Source: Mariannaea sp. PMI_226 (Eukaryota; Ascomycota; Sordariomycetes; Hypocreales; Nectriaceae). From it: DNA of 64,000 bases. The stretch lies in the NCBI GenBank assembly GCA_024336345.1, contig JANFOG010000008.1:1178001-1242000 (forward strand), read 5' to 3'. The notes beneath the pieces were generated by a model. That model ran no database searches and was not told the DNA's origin. It saw nothing but the letters and a program-made list of their open reading frames with translations. How positions within the stretch are numbered: the first letter of the stretch is position 1; each line of letters opens with the position of its first letter. Both the position numbers and the translations under genes were made by a program. Shown in pieces: positions 43,728 to 56,900 of this stretch.

Positions 43728-46700
43728 TTATTGAGTGTATTTCTGTGGCTCCGACTGCCCTTCACCTTGGGTTGGTTGCTGAGGCTGAGGCTGAGGCTGA
43801 GGCTGGGTAGCTTGGTGTAGCGGTGGGGCAGGTATCTCGTCCTCCTTCTTCGCCTGCTGCTGCTGCTGCTGCTGCTGCACCAGGGGCTTGTCAATTGTGG
43901 GTTTGTTCTCCTCTTGAACTTCTCGCTCCTGCTCCAGTTTCTGTTCTGGCCGAGTGTGGGGGTTCTGATGTAGCTGCTCTTGCTGCTGGAATGATGAAGG
44001 TACCGTGGCTGGAGCAGGAACAGCTACAATGGTCGACGTTGGCATGGGAGCTGGTGCTTGCTGTTGCTTCTGGGGAATGTTTTGTGGAGGCATAGGAGGT
44101 TGGGTATGAACTGAAGGCTGAGACTCCTCTGGGATAACGGCTGCCACTGGTAGAGGCGCGGGGATTGCAGTAGATGCATGGGATGGAACTAGTGGGGGAG
44201 CTGACGTTTGCGTCGGCATTGGTGCCGGTGGCGTACGATGGTCGGTTTCCCTTACAGGTTCTCTCATGATATCCAGACTCTTTCCGCGTGGATTGAAACC
44301 TGCAGTCAAGCCTGCATGATCTCCTGGAGGTGACTTGTTTCTCCTCTGTTCCGCAGTCTCCTTGGCTTCGCGATACTTATTCTTAATCCAGCCAATTGGC
44401 CCTTTTGTTTCATCCCTCTCGCGTCCCGAATCATAGATTGCCTGGGCATCAAATCCAAGCAAGGTCGGGTCCGAGCTCTCGCTTTTTCGAGGTCTGTGGC
44501 TCGAGCTTGCAATGGAAAGACTACTGATGTCGGCATTCTCGTTCGAGCCAAGACCCAGACGAGGCGAGGTCAAACCAGAACCAGTTGAACCGCCATTGTC
44601 ATGCTTGCTCCTCGACAGCCGCCAGCGCTTCTTCTTCTCCTTCTCTGATTGATCTGTCGCTGGGTTGGGCTGGTCTTCGACAACTTGGTCCAGATCCGAC
44701 CCTTCATTGAATGATGAATGCAGAGATGTAGGTGGCGACTTCTTAGCCTTGAGCGTCTTGTCAGGGTGCAGGCTTGGGTTTGATGATGCCTGAGAAGCCC
44801 GTGGGGTATATTCGGACGATACATCACTCTTCTGTTGCAGCAAGGACACGGGGGGAGTCTGCTGGTGCTCTTGAAAGTGCTCTCGGTGTCTCTCTTCTTG
44901 AATTGGTGGAGGTACTGACGTCGCCTGATGTTGCACGCCATGAGAGTCTGATTCTTGAAGCAGTGGGTGATCAAGGGGGTTCTGCCCCTCAAATGTCGGA
45001 GAGTTCGAGTTGGGTGGCAATGAAGCAGTGGAACTCTGGGCGCTCGCGTTCAAGCTTCCGGGTCCCCTCTTCTTCCTCAGTTTATTTGGCTGTCTCTTAT
45101 CGCTCGCGTCTGCAGAGGATCGCTGGAAGATGCTGGACATGGTTGGCATCTTGGATGGAGTGGAAGGGTCTGGAGGGACTTCGAGTAATCGCTCTTGACT
45201 GCGAGCAGGAAGATTGCTCTTCGTTGGCGTCTGATGAGAGACAGACCTTTCCGACTTGAGACTGGGCTGTTGCGTGGAGCTTGTAATCGCCTCATCATGG
45301 TTTGCCTGAGCCAAGGGCTCGACATAGGCAGGCGAGTGAGGCCTAGAACCGTCATGTCTCTGGAACCGACCTCCGGGAATAGCTGGGGACTTCCTGGATG
45401 GGAGAGTATTGCTTCGTGCGAGACCACCCGTGGGTGTAGCTGTCAGTGCGGGACTGTTGGGTGTTGAAGTTCCCTCTCCTCTGGAGTTCCTAGACGAAAC
45501 AGATCGGTTCCTTCGGACAGTACCATCTCTTCTGACACTGTTGGCACCTGCGCTAGCGTTGGACGCGGAGCGCCCAAGACTGGTCTTTCGTGTAGGGTTT
45601 GGAGTGATGGGTTGAGGCGCCGAGGGACCAGATTGAACCTCCTGCATTGTTTGCTCATCGGCCGCAGTTCCCTGCATTCCAATAAGGAAGTGGTCTTGGT
45701 TCTCAATCAGGAAAATGATGACACATTGGTTGAGCCGATATTCCTCTGGCGCCATCGCATGAGCTGGGTGAGAGAGCATCCCAGGCTGGAAAATAGCAGC
45801 AAGGTTTTGGGAGTTCATGCGATTTTCATCCGCCTTGGCGGCAAATACTGCGAGCAGGTCCAGAATGTAGAGTAGCAATTGCCTGTTCAACGGGGGGAGC
45901 TCGGTGATGAGTCTCTGATACATACGAATAGCAGACAGCTCATTAAAATGCTCAACAAACTGGGGACCCTCGGCATCGCCCACAGCTTGTTTGGTTGCGC
46001 CACGTAAGGGGTCACGGAACTTTTCGTAAAGATCAAGAGGGACGACAGGTTCTGGAAGATCGTTCAGATATCGACGTAAAACATTAGCAGCATCGTGGAC
46101 GGTATAACCATCCCAGACAAGGCCCTTGCCATATCTATCAGGAGAGTCGAAGGCGGTCTTGAGCTCCTTGATTCTCTTTTCTGAACCACTAAGACGGAAA
46201 ATGCCTTCTACTCCAGTAGCTATCAATTCAGTCAGCAAGTAGCGTAAATGTGTCATCCGAAGCATATACATACCCTTCTCTTTCAGGAAAACACCACATT
46301 TCGCAACAACTATAGGAACGTAGCCGTAGATGTAGCTCTCCCCACGCTCGTCGACAAGTGAAATAGCTACATTAGCGTATGTTATACTTTGTCGTAGCGG
46401 CACGCCAAATATTCCTTGGCGAGTTTCTAGGAGGTAATTGTCAGCAAAGGGTACGGAAAACACAAATGGTATGGCAGCGCCCTTGGCTTCGCTTTCCTCT
46501 TGCGCAAAACGCCATCACATTGCTTGATGCGGTCGCTCGATGCGGGCGCTCAATGGGAGGCACGCTATTGCCTGGTCGTAGCAATAGCACCAGCACCATA
46601 CCCGCATCACCGCATGCCCAAGGAAACGTAATAAAGCCAAAGGCCTAAGCCGTGAACTGGGTTTTGAACTGGGACTTGGGCGAGTCGCGCCGTTGGCCGC

Positions 46701-46867
46701 CATAGGTGAGGGGGGAAATGCCTACCTGGGGTCTCTTGGTGCTTAGATGGAATCTTGAAGCCCTTCCACCATGACTTGAGATCTCGTTTGTTCGGGGGCG
46801 ACGCAGCGTTATTGATTTGGACGGAAGGGTGTGAGGGGGCGCCGGGGTTTGAGGCTGCGGACGTCAT
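43728..46867 (-). CDS. RhoGAP-domain protein, Sac7/Bag7 type
   Basis: Three exons, 46867-46726, 46426-46274 and 46219-43728, 928 residues. The ATG at 46867 is chosen because the open frame further up starts only from a TTG. The RhoGAP domain covers about 60-260: GIFGVPLRQSITYANV, VEGIFRLSGSEKRIKEL with the arginine finger, LPEPVVPLDLY and SQNLAAIFQPGML. It speeds GTP hydrolysis by Rho GTPases; the similarity to Sac7 suggests Rho1 and cell-wall or actin control (inferred). The long tail is Ser/Pro/Gln-rich, with a glutamine run (eight Q) and a QP repeat near the end. The 54-base intron inside the RhoGAP domain keeps the frame and has no stop. The first intron has a CTGAC branch site and a CTCCTAG acceptor. 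Confidence 0.9.
43854..43878 (-). repeat. CAG repeat coding polyglutamine
   Basis: About eight CAG codons near the C-terminus of the RhoGAP protein. A nearby GCTGAG hexamer repeat (about 43781-43805) codes the QP repeat. Confidence 0.9.
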
Positions 46868-49800
46868 CGTGGGCGATTTCGCGACGAATGCAGGGTGAGA
46901 AGTAAAGGTGGCGGAGGATGGGGTTGAATGTGATGACGCGACAGCTGGGCCGGCCCAGTTGCTGGACTCACGAAGGCTCAGCTCGAGCTCGTTGTCGAGG
47001 TTGCGGCGACGTTTTTGCGGCAGTGAGCGGTTGAAGTGGGTGGACGAGTGTCGAGGCGGATGCGGGACGAATGATTGATTAAATGAATGAAACGAAGCTC
47101 GGGGCGACGAGTCTAGAAGGAGGAGCAATAAGTTCGAGTCCGTGGGCTGTATGCGCCTGTTCTGGGCGAGGGAGGTCGTTGATTGGTAGCGTGAAGGGCG
47201 TCAGGGCGTTAGGTCTGTTCTAAAGGATGGGGGCGAGGGGCAAGGGTCGACGGGCAAACACTTGGGTTGATCGGCTTGTACGGGGGAACTGAGTCGGGCG
47301 TGTGTTATTTGAACCGAGTCGAGGGCGCAAGGAGCGCGGTGTACAAACACACGTGCTGTTGCAGAATATGGGAGACAGAGTGAGAGAAAAGAAACAAGAC
47401 GGGGGGGAAGCAACGCGAGGTCAGGGAGAGAGAGGAAAGCGAGAAAGAGGGAGAGAGAAAGCGAGCAATGTGAGGAGTACGTCTGGGGGCCTGCTTGTAA
47501 GAGTACGTATTTGCTAGGTAGTGATGCGGTAGCGTCGCCCGATGTCAGGCGAGCGACCGAGCTTTTGGCGTTGGCTTGGGGTTGGGCTGAAGTTGCTATC
47601 GACGATTGGAGGTACAGCCAAGAAAATGGCTTGCGTGCACGGTGGCTGCCGCCTTTTGGGGGAGGCGGGGAAAAAGAAGAGAGAGAGAGAGAAGTACTGT
47701 AGCAGTACAAAGTACGAGTAGGTAAGTATTGGGAGGTAATGGCAAGCTTCGCTGACAGGGTCAATGTCAATTGTGAGGGGGGGGAAGGATTGCAGATGAA
47801 ATGATGGAAGCAAAACTTGGGTGAGAAAATAGGCCGGTACGGAACCGCAAGGGAGCCAGTTGGAGGGAAGAGGCGGGAATGTGTCAGGTAAGAGGGAGAG
47901 GGAGAGAGTGAGGATGAGGGCGAGGGTAAGAGTAAGGATAAGAGTAAGAGTATGGGCCAGAGGGAGGAGGGTTAAGGTTGGTGAGCCGCCTTTGAGGTTG
48001 CAGCAGCGACAGAGCTACCCAGGTCGGTATTGATCAGTGGATGCCACTGACCGACGCGTGGTGTGGTGGCCCAAAAAGCTGCACTATGGAACTGTAGGTA
48101 CCTTTAAACTACCTATGCCTTACCTTACCTTCCAGGTTGCGTGCTCTGGTTTGGTCCAGGAGCCTGGAAGTACGACGTCCAAATATGTCCTCGGAGCAAT
48201 CAAAGCCGCATCCGCTGCAACACGGCAAGTTCAAAGCATTGGTAGGTAAAGGTAGGTCGGCACATACACATGCAGGCAGGCAACTACTTTTGAATTTACC
48301 AGGGGGGTGGGTGGGCGTGTGTGTCAAAGGCCGGGGATGGACCTGGCGAGTCTGGGTGTGGGACTTGAGGAAGAATTGATGGGATGCCTACATCTATGTC
48401 TGTCTGCGTCTGGTGTCTGTACCCCTACAGTGCTGGGGGACAGAGTCAGCCAAACTCTCTGGTGAGAGATGGCGCCTTGGGGGCGGTTTCAGTTCACCGT
48501 AACCATTAGGTAGGTAGGAATAAATGTAAAACGCATTTTCCATCTCATATCCAACAATTCCAACGAAGTAATTAAAAATGCGCTCCATAAGGTAGATAGG
48601 GTGGTAATGTTAGGTGCCTTAGCTTTTATAGGACGAGCTAGGGTCAACTTCGTATATGAATACGATTGGGGTTTGTGCTTGCGAAGAAAGAACCTTAAGG
48701 GATAAAGGAAAAACTATGATGAATACGTAGGGGCCTAGCTAAGCTTTGTAAACATGCCTCCCGTACCCAGGCGTGCGGTAGATAGTTAGCATCATTGGTG
48801 CGTGCGATGCTGAGAAGTCGAGCAATACGAATAATATTGGCATCTTTTCATAGGTAGACCGGCAGTATGCATACCCACCTCAGCTTTTCAGATAGTTACG
48901 CCTTCTCCTGCCAGTCTCGTCACCGGCGATCTGGCAATCTGGTGATCTAACGAATATTTATGTACTTACCTTATCTGTTGTAAAAATTGATAGATACTTG
49001 TGAAGTACAATATAGGTAGGTAATTACCGAATACGGAGGACGAGGAAATTGAAAATAAATGGAGAGAGATGGAACAGGACTATTTTACAGATAATGGGAA
49101 CCGAAAATAATCCAACTAGGGCAAAATGTGGACGATGGACATGTCCACTTCCACAGGATGTCAAATCATCCGAAGAATGCTCCCTAATCAGGAACCTACA
49201 TATCTCTGTAATCTGTACCCACCTGCAAATTACAGATTATAGGTGCAGTAATTTACTACGCACAGTTATACTCGACGTGCATTTTCTACAGCAGACCCTC
49301 TGGCCCTAATAAGCTCCAGCCCTTTTGTCTACGATCCATCCTAGATAGCTGAAGAAACCCGGTGGATCAGGTTCCATAGCTTCCAGTGGCATTGGAGTTA
49401 GGTTAGGTGACTTTCATTGTTTTTTTTTCCCCTGCGGAAGTCAACCTAAAAACCCACGGAGACCCTCTTCTGCCCTACATTTAATTAAAGTCCGGACTAT
49501 AGTGCGTATATCCTGCTACTGTCTTCCCTAACGTAAGGTACCTTAGCATTAGTGCAAACGGTTTTAGCATCATCCTGGCCCCCCTCCCCTCCGCTCCCCC
49601 CTCCGCTCCCCTTCCCCTCTCCGTGTTCGATCAAACGCCCTTGAAAGCTTGCGGCCATTCGTTTCATGCCAAAAAGCGACCCTAAGTTCATCCTTTGAGG
49701 TAGATGCATACGAAGCGCCCTACACTACAGTACCTAGCTTGCTAGTTCTCCTGGGCCTCTGAACGAAGGGCCAATTGCCAGGTCCGTAGTCCCTACCAAC

Positions 49801-52720
49801 CATAGATTTCTTGAACAAAAACCAAAACTTGACCAAAGCCTGAGCGACATGGGACGGAACGCGGGCCTTGGAACACTGGGCACATGACGTTCAACCTGGC
49901 AGGCTCCAGAGAATGCGCAGTTGTGTTCCCACTCCTCCTTGCAAGCACCCGGCAGTATGAGCTATCGAATCAATCTGGTAGTTCCGGTTTTTGATCAGTC
50001 ACAAGCGGGCCACACATCATCCTTGAGAAAGTGAGGGTTCAGCTTCAATAGGAATATGGAGTAATCTGTACAGATCAAGTAATTTACATAGACCACATGT
50101 TGTTTGATACAACGAGAATAAACAGAGGCACTAACCTTGATGTGAAACACTTCTTCAAGAACGGTGCATGTACTTTTCCCCCTCTGTCCATTTTCCCAGT
50201 CTCATTCTGCAATATCAAAACGTTGATCGACGGTCACCTTATCAAATATCCCTGCTCCCTGGCATCATCAACATCAACATCGTCATCATCACCATCACCA
50301 CCACTACCACCGCCGCTGCCGCCAACCACCGTCGCTTGCCATCCCCAATCTCGAAGGGAACTGCACGTTTAGCCCTCACCAAAGTGGGACTCGAAAATGA
50401 GTATATTGCTGGTTTGACGCAGCAAACACGGAAAGCGAAACGCCACCAACCTGATGCTCGGATCCGATGGCTCTTGTTTGTTTGTTTATGTTAGTTTGCC
50501 CGGTTGTAAGTAATAAAAGATGTATCTTATCTTTATTTCCCGGGTTTTCGGTTCGTTTTGCTTCATCTCTTCGGAAGTTTAATGATGGACCCAGCCCATA
50601 CTCTGATTTCATCATCACCAAGGCGTCGTCCCCCCCGCCAAGCTTCTTCCCAGTTTCTATAATTGGATCTTGCTCCCCCTCATCTTATTTTGGGTACGAA
50701 TTACGAGGTACCAAGGAACTAGGGTACAGAACTGCAGAATAGCAGCACCGCACACGTCAGTCCTGTCTATACTATGCCCGGTCTGTCAATCCTCTCCCGT
50801 CCTGAATCTTGCATGGGGGAACTGGGAAAGAACTGTACCGTATGCGCTGTGCTGTGCTATGCTGTGTTGTAACCTACAACCTCGTTCATCTCCCCCTCCC
50901 CTCTAACCCCCCGCGGCCCCCAGTCATCATCAGTCTCTCTTATACCTCCGCCACCAGCCACGCACCACCTTCTTCCAGGTCTCTCAGCCAGTCTGAGGCC
51001 GAACCCAGAGGGGAGAGATCAGCAGACTACAATACCCTGACGATCACTGCCTCTCTGCCCCTCACTTTTGTTGCGTGTCGTTCTGCACGCTGACGCCATT
51101 TTCTCCAGTGCAGTTCGGTGTGCACACGTGCCTAGAGCTCGACATGCTGAGGGCCCCAATTAATATTGCTTTGGCGATACGATTAAACGCATAATTTTGC
51201 CCTCTCCTCATCCGAGTAGCGAAAAAAACGAGCCAACGGCCCCGGGGTTCTCCTCCCAAAGCCCATGTAATTAATAGTACTTTGTAATTGGAAGGATGAA
51301 CACATGACGAGTACTTTGCAGGCAATACGAGATAAACGTATATAGATTGTTGCTCTAAATATGGATCACGGTTTTGATACAGATTACTGAATCCAGAACA
51401 GCACACTGACATGACGCTGTGAACTGCAAACGACCGACAGGGAAAGGAAAAAAAAGATATACACGACACCATAAAACGACCCTTTGACAGCCATAAAAAG
51501 TCCATCCTTCGCTTCAGACTCTCTGTGTCCTCACATAGTTTACACTAGACAACCCAGATATTGTCGCATCTCCAGCATTAGAGGTTATTAGTCTAGGCAT
51601 TGGCTATCACGAACTCCCGGCTTCGAGACTTGCCATGTGGTGGTGAAACGGTCCGCAATACATGGTTTGAAACCTCAACTCAGTTTCGCAAAAATAGCGG
51701 CTAACTCAATAAATTTCCCTGCAGGTGGTGGCTGAGGTTCTTGATTTTACACGACCACCTGCATCTGAGCAACGTCATTTCACAGCTTCGGCTAAGGTGG
51801 TACTTGTGCGAACATAATTCCCGATCTACTTTGATCAAGTATTCGCCGAGAAAGGAGAGGGAATTGGTAGACAGTGAATCCTCATAAACGACAGGTAGAG
51901 AGACTCATCGGAGTAGTCAATAGGATCAATAGGATGCAACAGAACAGAAAATATCTAAAGGTACCGGGGGTAAAGGTTTTCCAATTTACCTATACCTAGG
52001 TACTCTACACTTCGACACGGTTGAGCTTATACACACGCAGGCAATGGGGACACACCACTTACACAGAAGCTGGGTACATAAACACAATAGCCCACCAACG
52101 GGTAAGAAAATACTTGCGAATAGGTACTAGATTCCACCAATGCTGTAACTCCCGTAAAAAGTGATCGGGATCATCCCGGAGTCGCATCTCGGTAGAGGAT
52201 GTACGGCGTTTGTCGTCGCGTGGCAGTGGTACAAGGACGGGACCTCACATGTTCGTTGCTGAGACTATCGAAATGTGCATGAAAAGTGCTGCAGCCGCGA
52301 GAAACAGCCCCCCCGCCTACTACGAGCGATCTAACAGCGGGAGTTGGTCGAGGCTCAGGACAAAGAAGTGTCATTCCGTCATTCTTGGTTCGAGTCGAGG
52401 CGCTTCAGTCTGGTACACGAAGCGCCATTATCCACAAAATCCGCCCAGTAAAAGGACTTGAGTGGTAGCCACTCCTCCAAGAATCTAAAGTACTTCTCAG
52501 ACCTATGCCAATTGGTGGCATGGAATGTACCTTTCGAGATAAGTAACTTCCCCAGGATAAACCGATAATGCGATCCCGCTGATAAGCTCAGAATCCCCCG
52601 ACTTCCCTTCTCGCCCGAAATTTCAACTCCGACCCGGAAAGCGATTCCCATCACCCGCCAAACGACAACAAAACATCCCCCACCGTCTCAAGCTACCCTC
52701 CCCCCTCACAAACCGTCGCA
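46868..52720. other. Long gene-poor region between RhoGAP and tim9 genes
   Basis: About 5.9 kb between two divergent start codons. From 46.9 to 48.0 kb the minus strand is C/T-rich, which fits a RhoGAP leader; the frame open to about 47128 begins from a TTG only. Further right are several GGTA repeats (48.24, 48.51 and 49.01 kb), a repeated CTCCGCTCCCC motif near 49.58 kb and an ATC/ACC trinucleotide stretch near 50.27 kb. No coding region or RNA gene could be supported. Confidence 0.5.
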
Positions 52721-53204
52721 ATGGATATGTAAGCTTCTCCAAAATTCTGAGGGATCATAAAATGAAACTATCCCGGCTGTGAATAACAACTTACCTTTCC
52801 CCAGGCTTACCGCCGCCGAGCAGCGTACGCTGGAGCAGCGCATGCAGAAGCGCCAGGTCAAGGAGTTTATGGGCGTACGTCTCTGGCTTTTTTGTTTCCC
52901 CTCTGATTTGACTCGTCCCCATTATGATAAAACCTTTCGATTCCCCGGCCTCATTTTGCACCGAGAACTTGGGAGGAATGAACGTATAATTAATGCCTTG
53001 TGACCTAATTAGGCTTTCGGCGGTCTCGTTGAGCACTGCTTCATTTCCTGCGTCGACGACTTCACCTCCAAGGCCGTCTCCTCCCGTGAGAGCGGCTGCA
53101 TCAACCGCTGCGTCACCAAGTGGATGGCCACTCAGCAGCGCGTTAGCGAGCGATTCCAGGAGACCAACGCCCAGCTCACTGCCCAGATGCAGAACCAGCA
53201 ATAA
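52721..53204 (+). CDS. TIM9: Mitochondrial intermembrane space chaperone Tim9
   Basis: Three exons, 52721-52728, 52805-52874 and 53013-53204, 89 residues. The first exon codes only MDM with a split third codon. The protein has the small-Tim twin CX3C pattern: CFISC and CINRC, separated by 16 residues. LTAAEQRTLEQRMQKRQVKEFM before and RFQETNAQL after are typical of Tim9. Tim9 pairs with Tim10 in a hexamer that guards hydrophobic membrane proteins as they cross the intermembrane space; the cysteines form two disulphides through Mia40. The length is usual for the family. The gene converges with nup188 and is divergent from the RhoGAP gene across a long gap. Confidence 0.93.
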
Positions 53205-53968
53205 ATACGGGAATCATCGATGCATCAAGACAATAACGAGATCTCGGCGTGAAGAAAAAGATGGATGAGCGATGCCGGAAAGGAAAACCAATCTCAACTC
53301 CACATCGACAAAGGGAGAAGGAAACCCGCCTTTTTTGTCGTGTTTTGGTTGTGTGTATGAATAAGGATGGGGGAGAGAAATGAAAATGCAACGTCGACAA
53401 TCGCGATATCTTGGGGCGGTTAGCTATCAGGGGATAGACCGAGGGAATGCGACAAATAATGGTGAAGCGATGCGACCACGGCTTTGTAGTACCAAACCTG
53501 TATCTGTAACTTTTATGATGGGATAGAAAGGAGGCAATCAGTCCTGGATCTCTTTGCTGCTGGAAATGTGCACCTCGTTTTTCTACTCAACTCGGCATCA
53601 TGATCCCCCCACTGGTCGTGTACCACCACATCACTCAAAAACAAAACCAACAACAATAATCGCGGCAAAAACAGTCGTCCTTTTTATAAACTATATCCAA
53701 ACCTTCTTTGCGCCAAACTCACGCAGGGACGGTGTAATGATAGTAGAACTATCCTAAGTGCCATGTGAGGTGTCGTTCATAGCAAACTCCCCCTTCTCGT
53801 TCTTTCTAGAGTTCAAACTATCAGACAGCCCATTTCTCTCTTCCTACAATATCACATAGCGGCCTGATGTCCAACGCCCGTTAATCCATAATACCAAGTT
53901 AATTTACATCTCTCCAATCAAACGCTTCCCATTCACATCTAACTAACTTCTCCCCTGCATTATTTCCT
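53205..53968. other. Intergenic region between convergent genes
   Basis: 764 bases between the tim9 and nup188 stop codons. It should hold both 3' ends. No gene or repeat was recognised. Confidence 0.5.
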
Positions 53969-56900
53969 TCAGGAATCTGAAACCTCGCTCAGCACATCAC
54001 GAATAGCATCCAACTGAAATACCGCTTTTTCTTCCAAAAGACTATCGCAAGCAGGCACGCTGGCCTTCATCCCTCTCCAGTCGATTTCACGCTGGCCAAG
54101 GGGCATCAGACGTTCCTTGAGCAGCTTCGTAGTTGACAGCCAGAAGTCGACATTTTCCAACAATCCCGCTGCATCCCATTCCACAGCCGGTATATCCCTG
54201 TTGTTGTTGGCTCGAAGGGCTTCGAGGACTCGAGTAAGGAGAGCCAACGAGTGTGCTTCGGAGATGGCCAAGAGTGTCAGGTAATGTGGTGACTTGCGCG
54301 ATTGTGTCCGGCTTGCACCAGGTGCTTCAAAGCGATCCACGCTCGCTTCCAACAGGTGAGGGAATTGGTTGAGAACGTAGGCAACCTCAGGAGCAACAGT
54401 AGCGCCCAAGGAGGTCAGCATGTTCAACATGAGAGGCAAGATACCCTTGGCCCAGATCCCATAGCAGCGCTGTGCTACTGCGGAGTCGAAAAAGGGTGAA
54501 ATATTAGACTTGAGCATGAACTTCGTCAAATTGGCTGACAGGATGTTGCCCAAAATACCATCGCAGGCCATCTGCTCGGCAACCAGTGGGAGTGCGGAGA
54601 GCTCATGGAGGAAGAGAATGCTAAGCTCTCCATAGATGGGATCTCCTTGATCCGCCAACCGATCTGCCCATGAGTAGAGCGACGTTGCAGCATGAACGAC
54701 TTGATGCTCAGCCATGATGTTGAGAATCTGCGTCTGTGACTGATCCATGGTAGGGACACTCAAGCAGGCTTGCAAGATCGCTGTCAGAAGTCCCAGGTCC
54801 TCCGGTGCTACCGTGGCTTCATTTTCGTGGATCAAACTGACCAAACCTCGGAAGCCTCGCCCAACCACGCGATCCAGAATATTCAAGATGGTCTGAATCA
54901 CACTCACTGCCATGCCATCTTGAGCATCTGCCTTCTCTTCGCTCACATGATAGGCACGAAGCGTCACAAAGAGAGCCTTTAGCAAGGTACGGTAGTACAC
55001 AATGGATTCTCGACCGAAAGGATCCTCTACTCCATTCATCGTGCCCACCAGGGCCTCTAGGAGCCTATCGACATCCTTGATTGGGACGGATGATTGAACT
55101 GATCTTTGGATCAGAACCAGTGCCAGGTTAGCCCTGGCATCGACAAGCTTCAGGAAGATGCTCTCGGGTCCAGGGATTCCTTGGTTCGCATTCAGGCATT
55201 GTTGTGAAACTTGCAACATCTGCTTGGTAACAATGGCATCCTTAGGGAGGCATGTGCTAAGCTCCACTAGAAGGAATTCCCAGGCGTGGAAGAGAGCCTA
55301 AAAGCTGGTTAGTTTATCATCTCATACCTGGCTTACTTCTATTCATGCAAACTTACAATTTGAGCATCGACCAAAGACAAATTTGTGTTGGCAAGCTCCA
55401 TTTCTGTCTTGAAACCGTTATCCTTACGTCCAATCCATCCAGGGTCGAATCTAAGCATTTCGTCGGCACGCTCCAGGTCGTAGTAGTAGCTCTTCCCTAA
55501 CTCCCGAGGCTCAAGTAACGTCCGCTTGAAAGCATCGACTGGGCAACCCGCGTATTTGTTCGAGAAGTTCTTCGCGAAGTTGTTGTGCAGAGACTTGTTG
55601 TATCCTCCCACCTCAACGCCATCGCGCAAGTAGTAGTCAAGGTCTCCAACAAGGTCTTTGGCCAGTTTGCTCGGATCTCCTAGATGACGTGAGTGGTACA
55701 GCTGCATAGCAAATGTCTCTGCAATGTAAGCAGCCAGTCTTGCCTCAACGCTTGCACGAGCTGCATCTGTCTTGACGACTAGGTGTGAGGGTTTGAGGTC
55801 ACGAACGTAAGCTCGCAGTCCAGCCAAGTAGGTAGTATCTTTTTGTAAAGTGAAAACAGTCCAAGGCCAGAAGTTCTGAGCTGAAGCTACAAAGTCCAAG
55901 ACCATCAGAGCCTCACCTGAAGGAATGTCCTTCAATTTAGCGAGTTTAGCCAGTGCCTTTGCGAAAACGGAGTTGGAGGACATCTCGGCCTTCTTTTTGT
56001 CTTTACTCATCGCTTCTCTTGGCGTCTGACCAGTGAGAAGACAGTTCGACATCCATTGCTGTCGGTTTCTCAAGATCGTCGAGAAGAATCTCCAAGCCGT
56101 TTTGACGTCTCCAGCTAGCTCAAAGGGTTTTCCAAGGGTCGAGAGAAGCTGCAAAAAGGATTTGGAAATCTGGGGTCCAAGGTAGCCGAGTAGGGACGGA
56201 GGCTCACCCGACGCTTTGCCAGCATTCACCACGAGGGACTCAAGCAGACAAGTCGTGGGCTTTCGGAGTCGGTCAGAGACTGCACAAAGTCGTGCTAATA
56301 AGGTAGAACTCTTGAAAAGATATGTCTCAACCATGCTCGACGACTTGTCCAAGTAGTTTGCAACTCGCAAAAGAGTGGTTGAGAATTCCAAAACTGAGCT
56401 CAGTTGTGTTTGGACCATTTGGTGACGTCTAGGATATAATGTGCTTTGCTGAGAAGTAAAAGCCGTAATGAAGGAGGATAGGAGTGGCTGGAACCTCAGC
56501 GACCCAGTAGCGGGTGATATGAAGCAATCAATGACATAGTTTGCAGCACGTCGGAGACACGACGTCAGATTCTCTTGGATCGTAGAATCGCCCATGCTAT
56601 AACTATACAGAATTGTCTTGTGGAGAATAGGAACCACATGACGAAGGAGTGAGGATCGGTAAGTATCCGAGGCAAATCTCCAAGTCGATGTATTCTCAAA
56701 AATATCCACGCTGGCCTGCGCAATGGAGAAGCTGACAGTTGACAACACTTTATCGGCGGTCCCCAACCAAGGGTTAGCATCAGACTTCTTTCGGCCGCCA
56801 ACCTGAATGCCACTTCTGCGTTGCACCGCAGATGTCATCGAGGTATCAATGAGGTTGGAGAAAAGGCGGAGACATGAGCTCAAAAACTCATATCTTCCAG

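Noticed and set aside
46868..47128. Extra N-terminal coding sequence of the RhoGAP gene
   Set aside because: The frame is open but begins from TTG and contains no ATG before 46867. Without transcript data the ATG at 46867 is the safer start.
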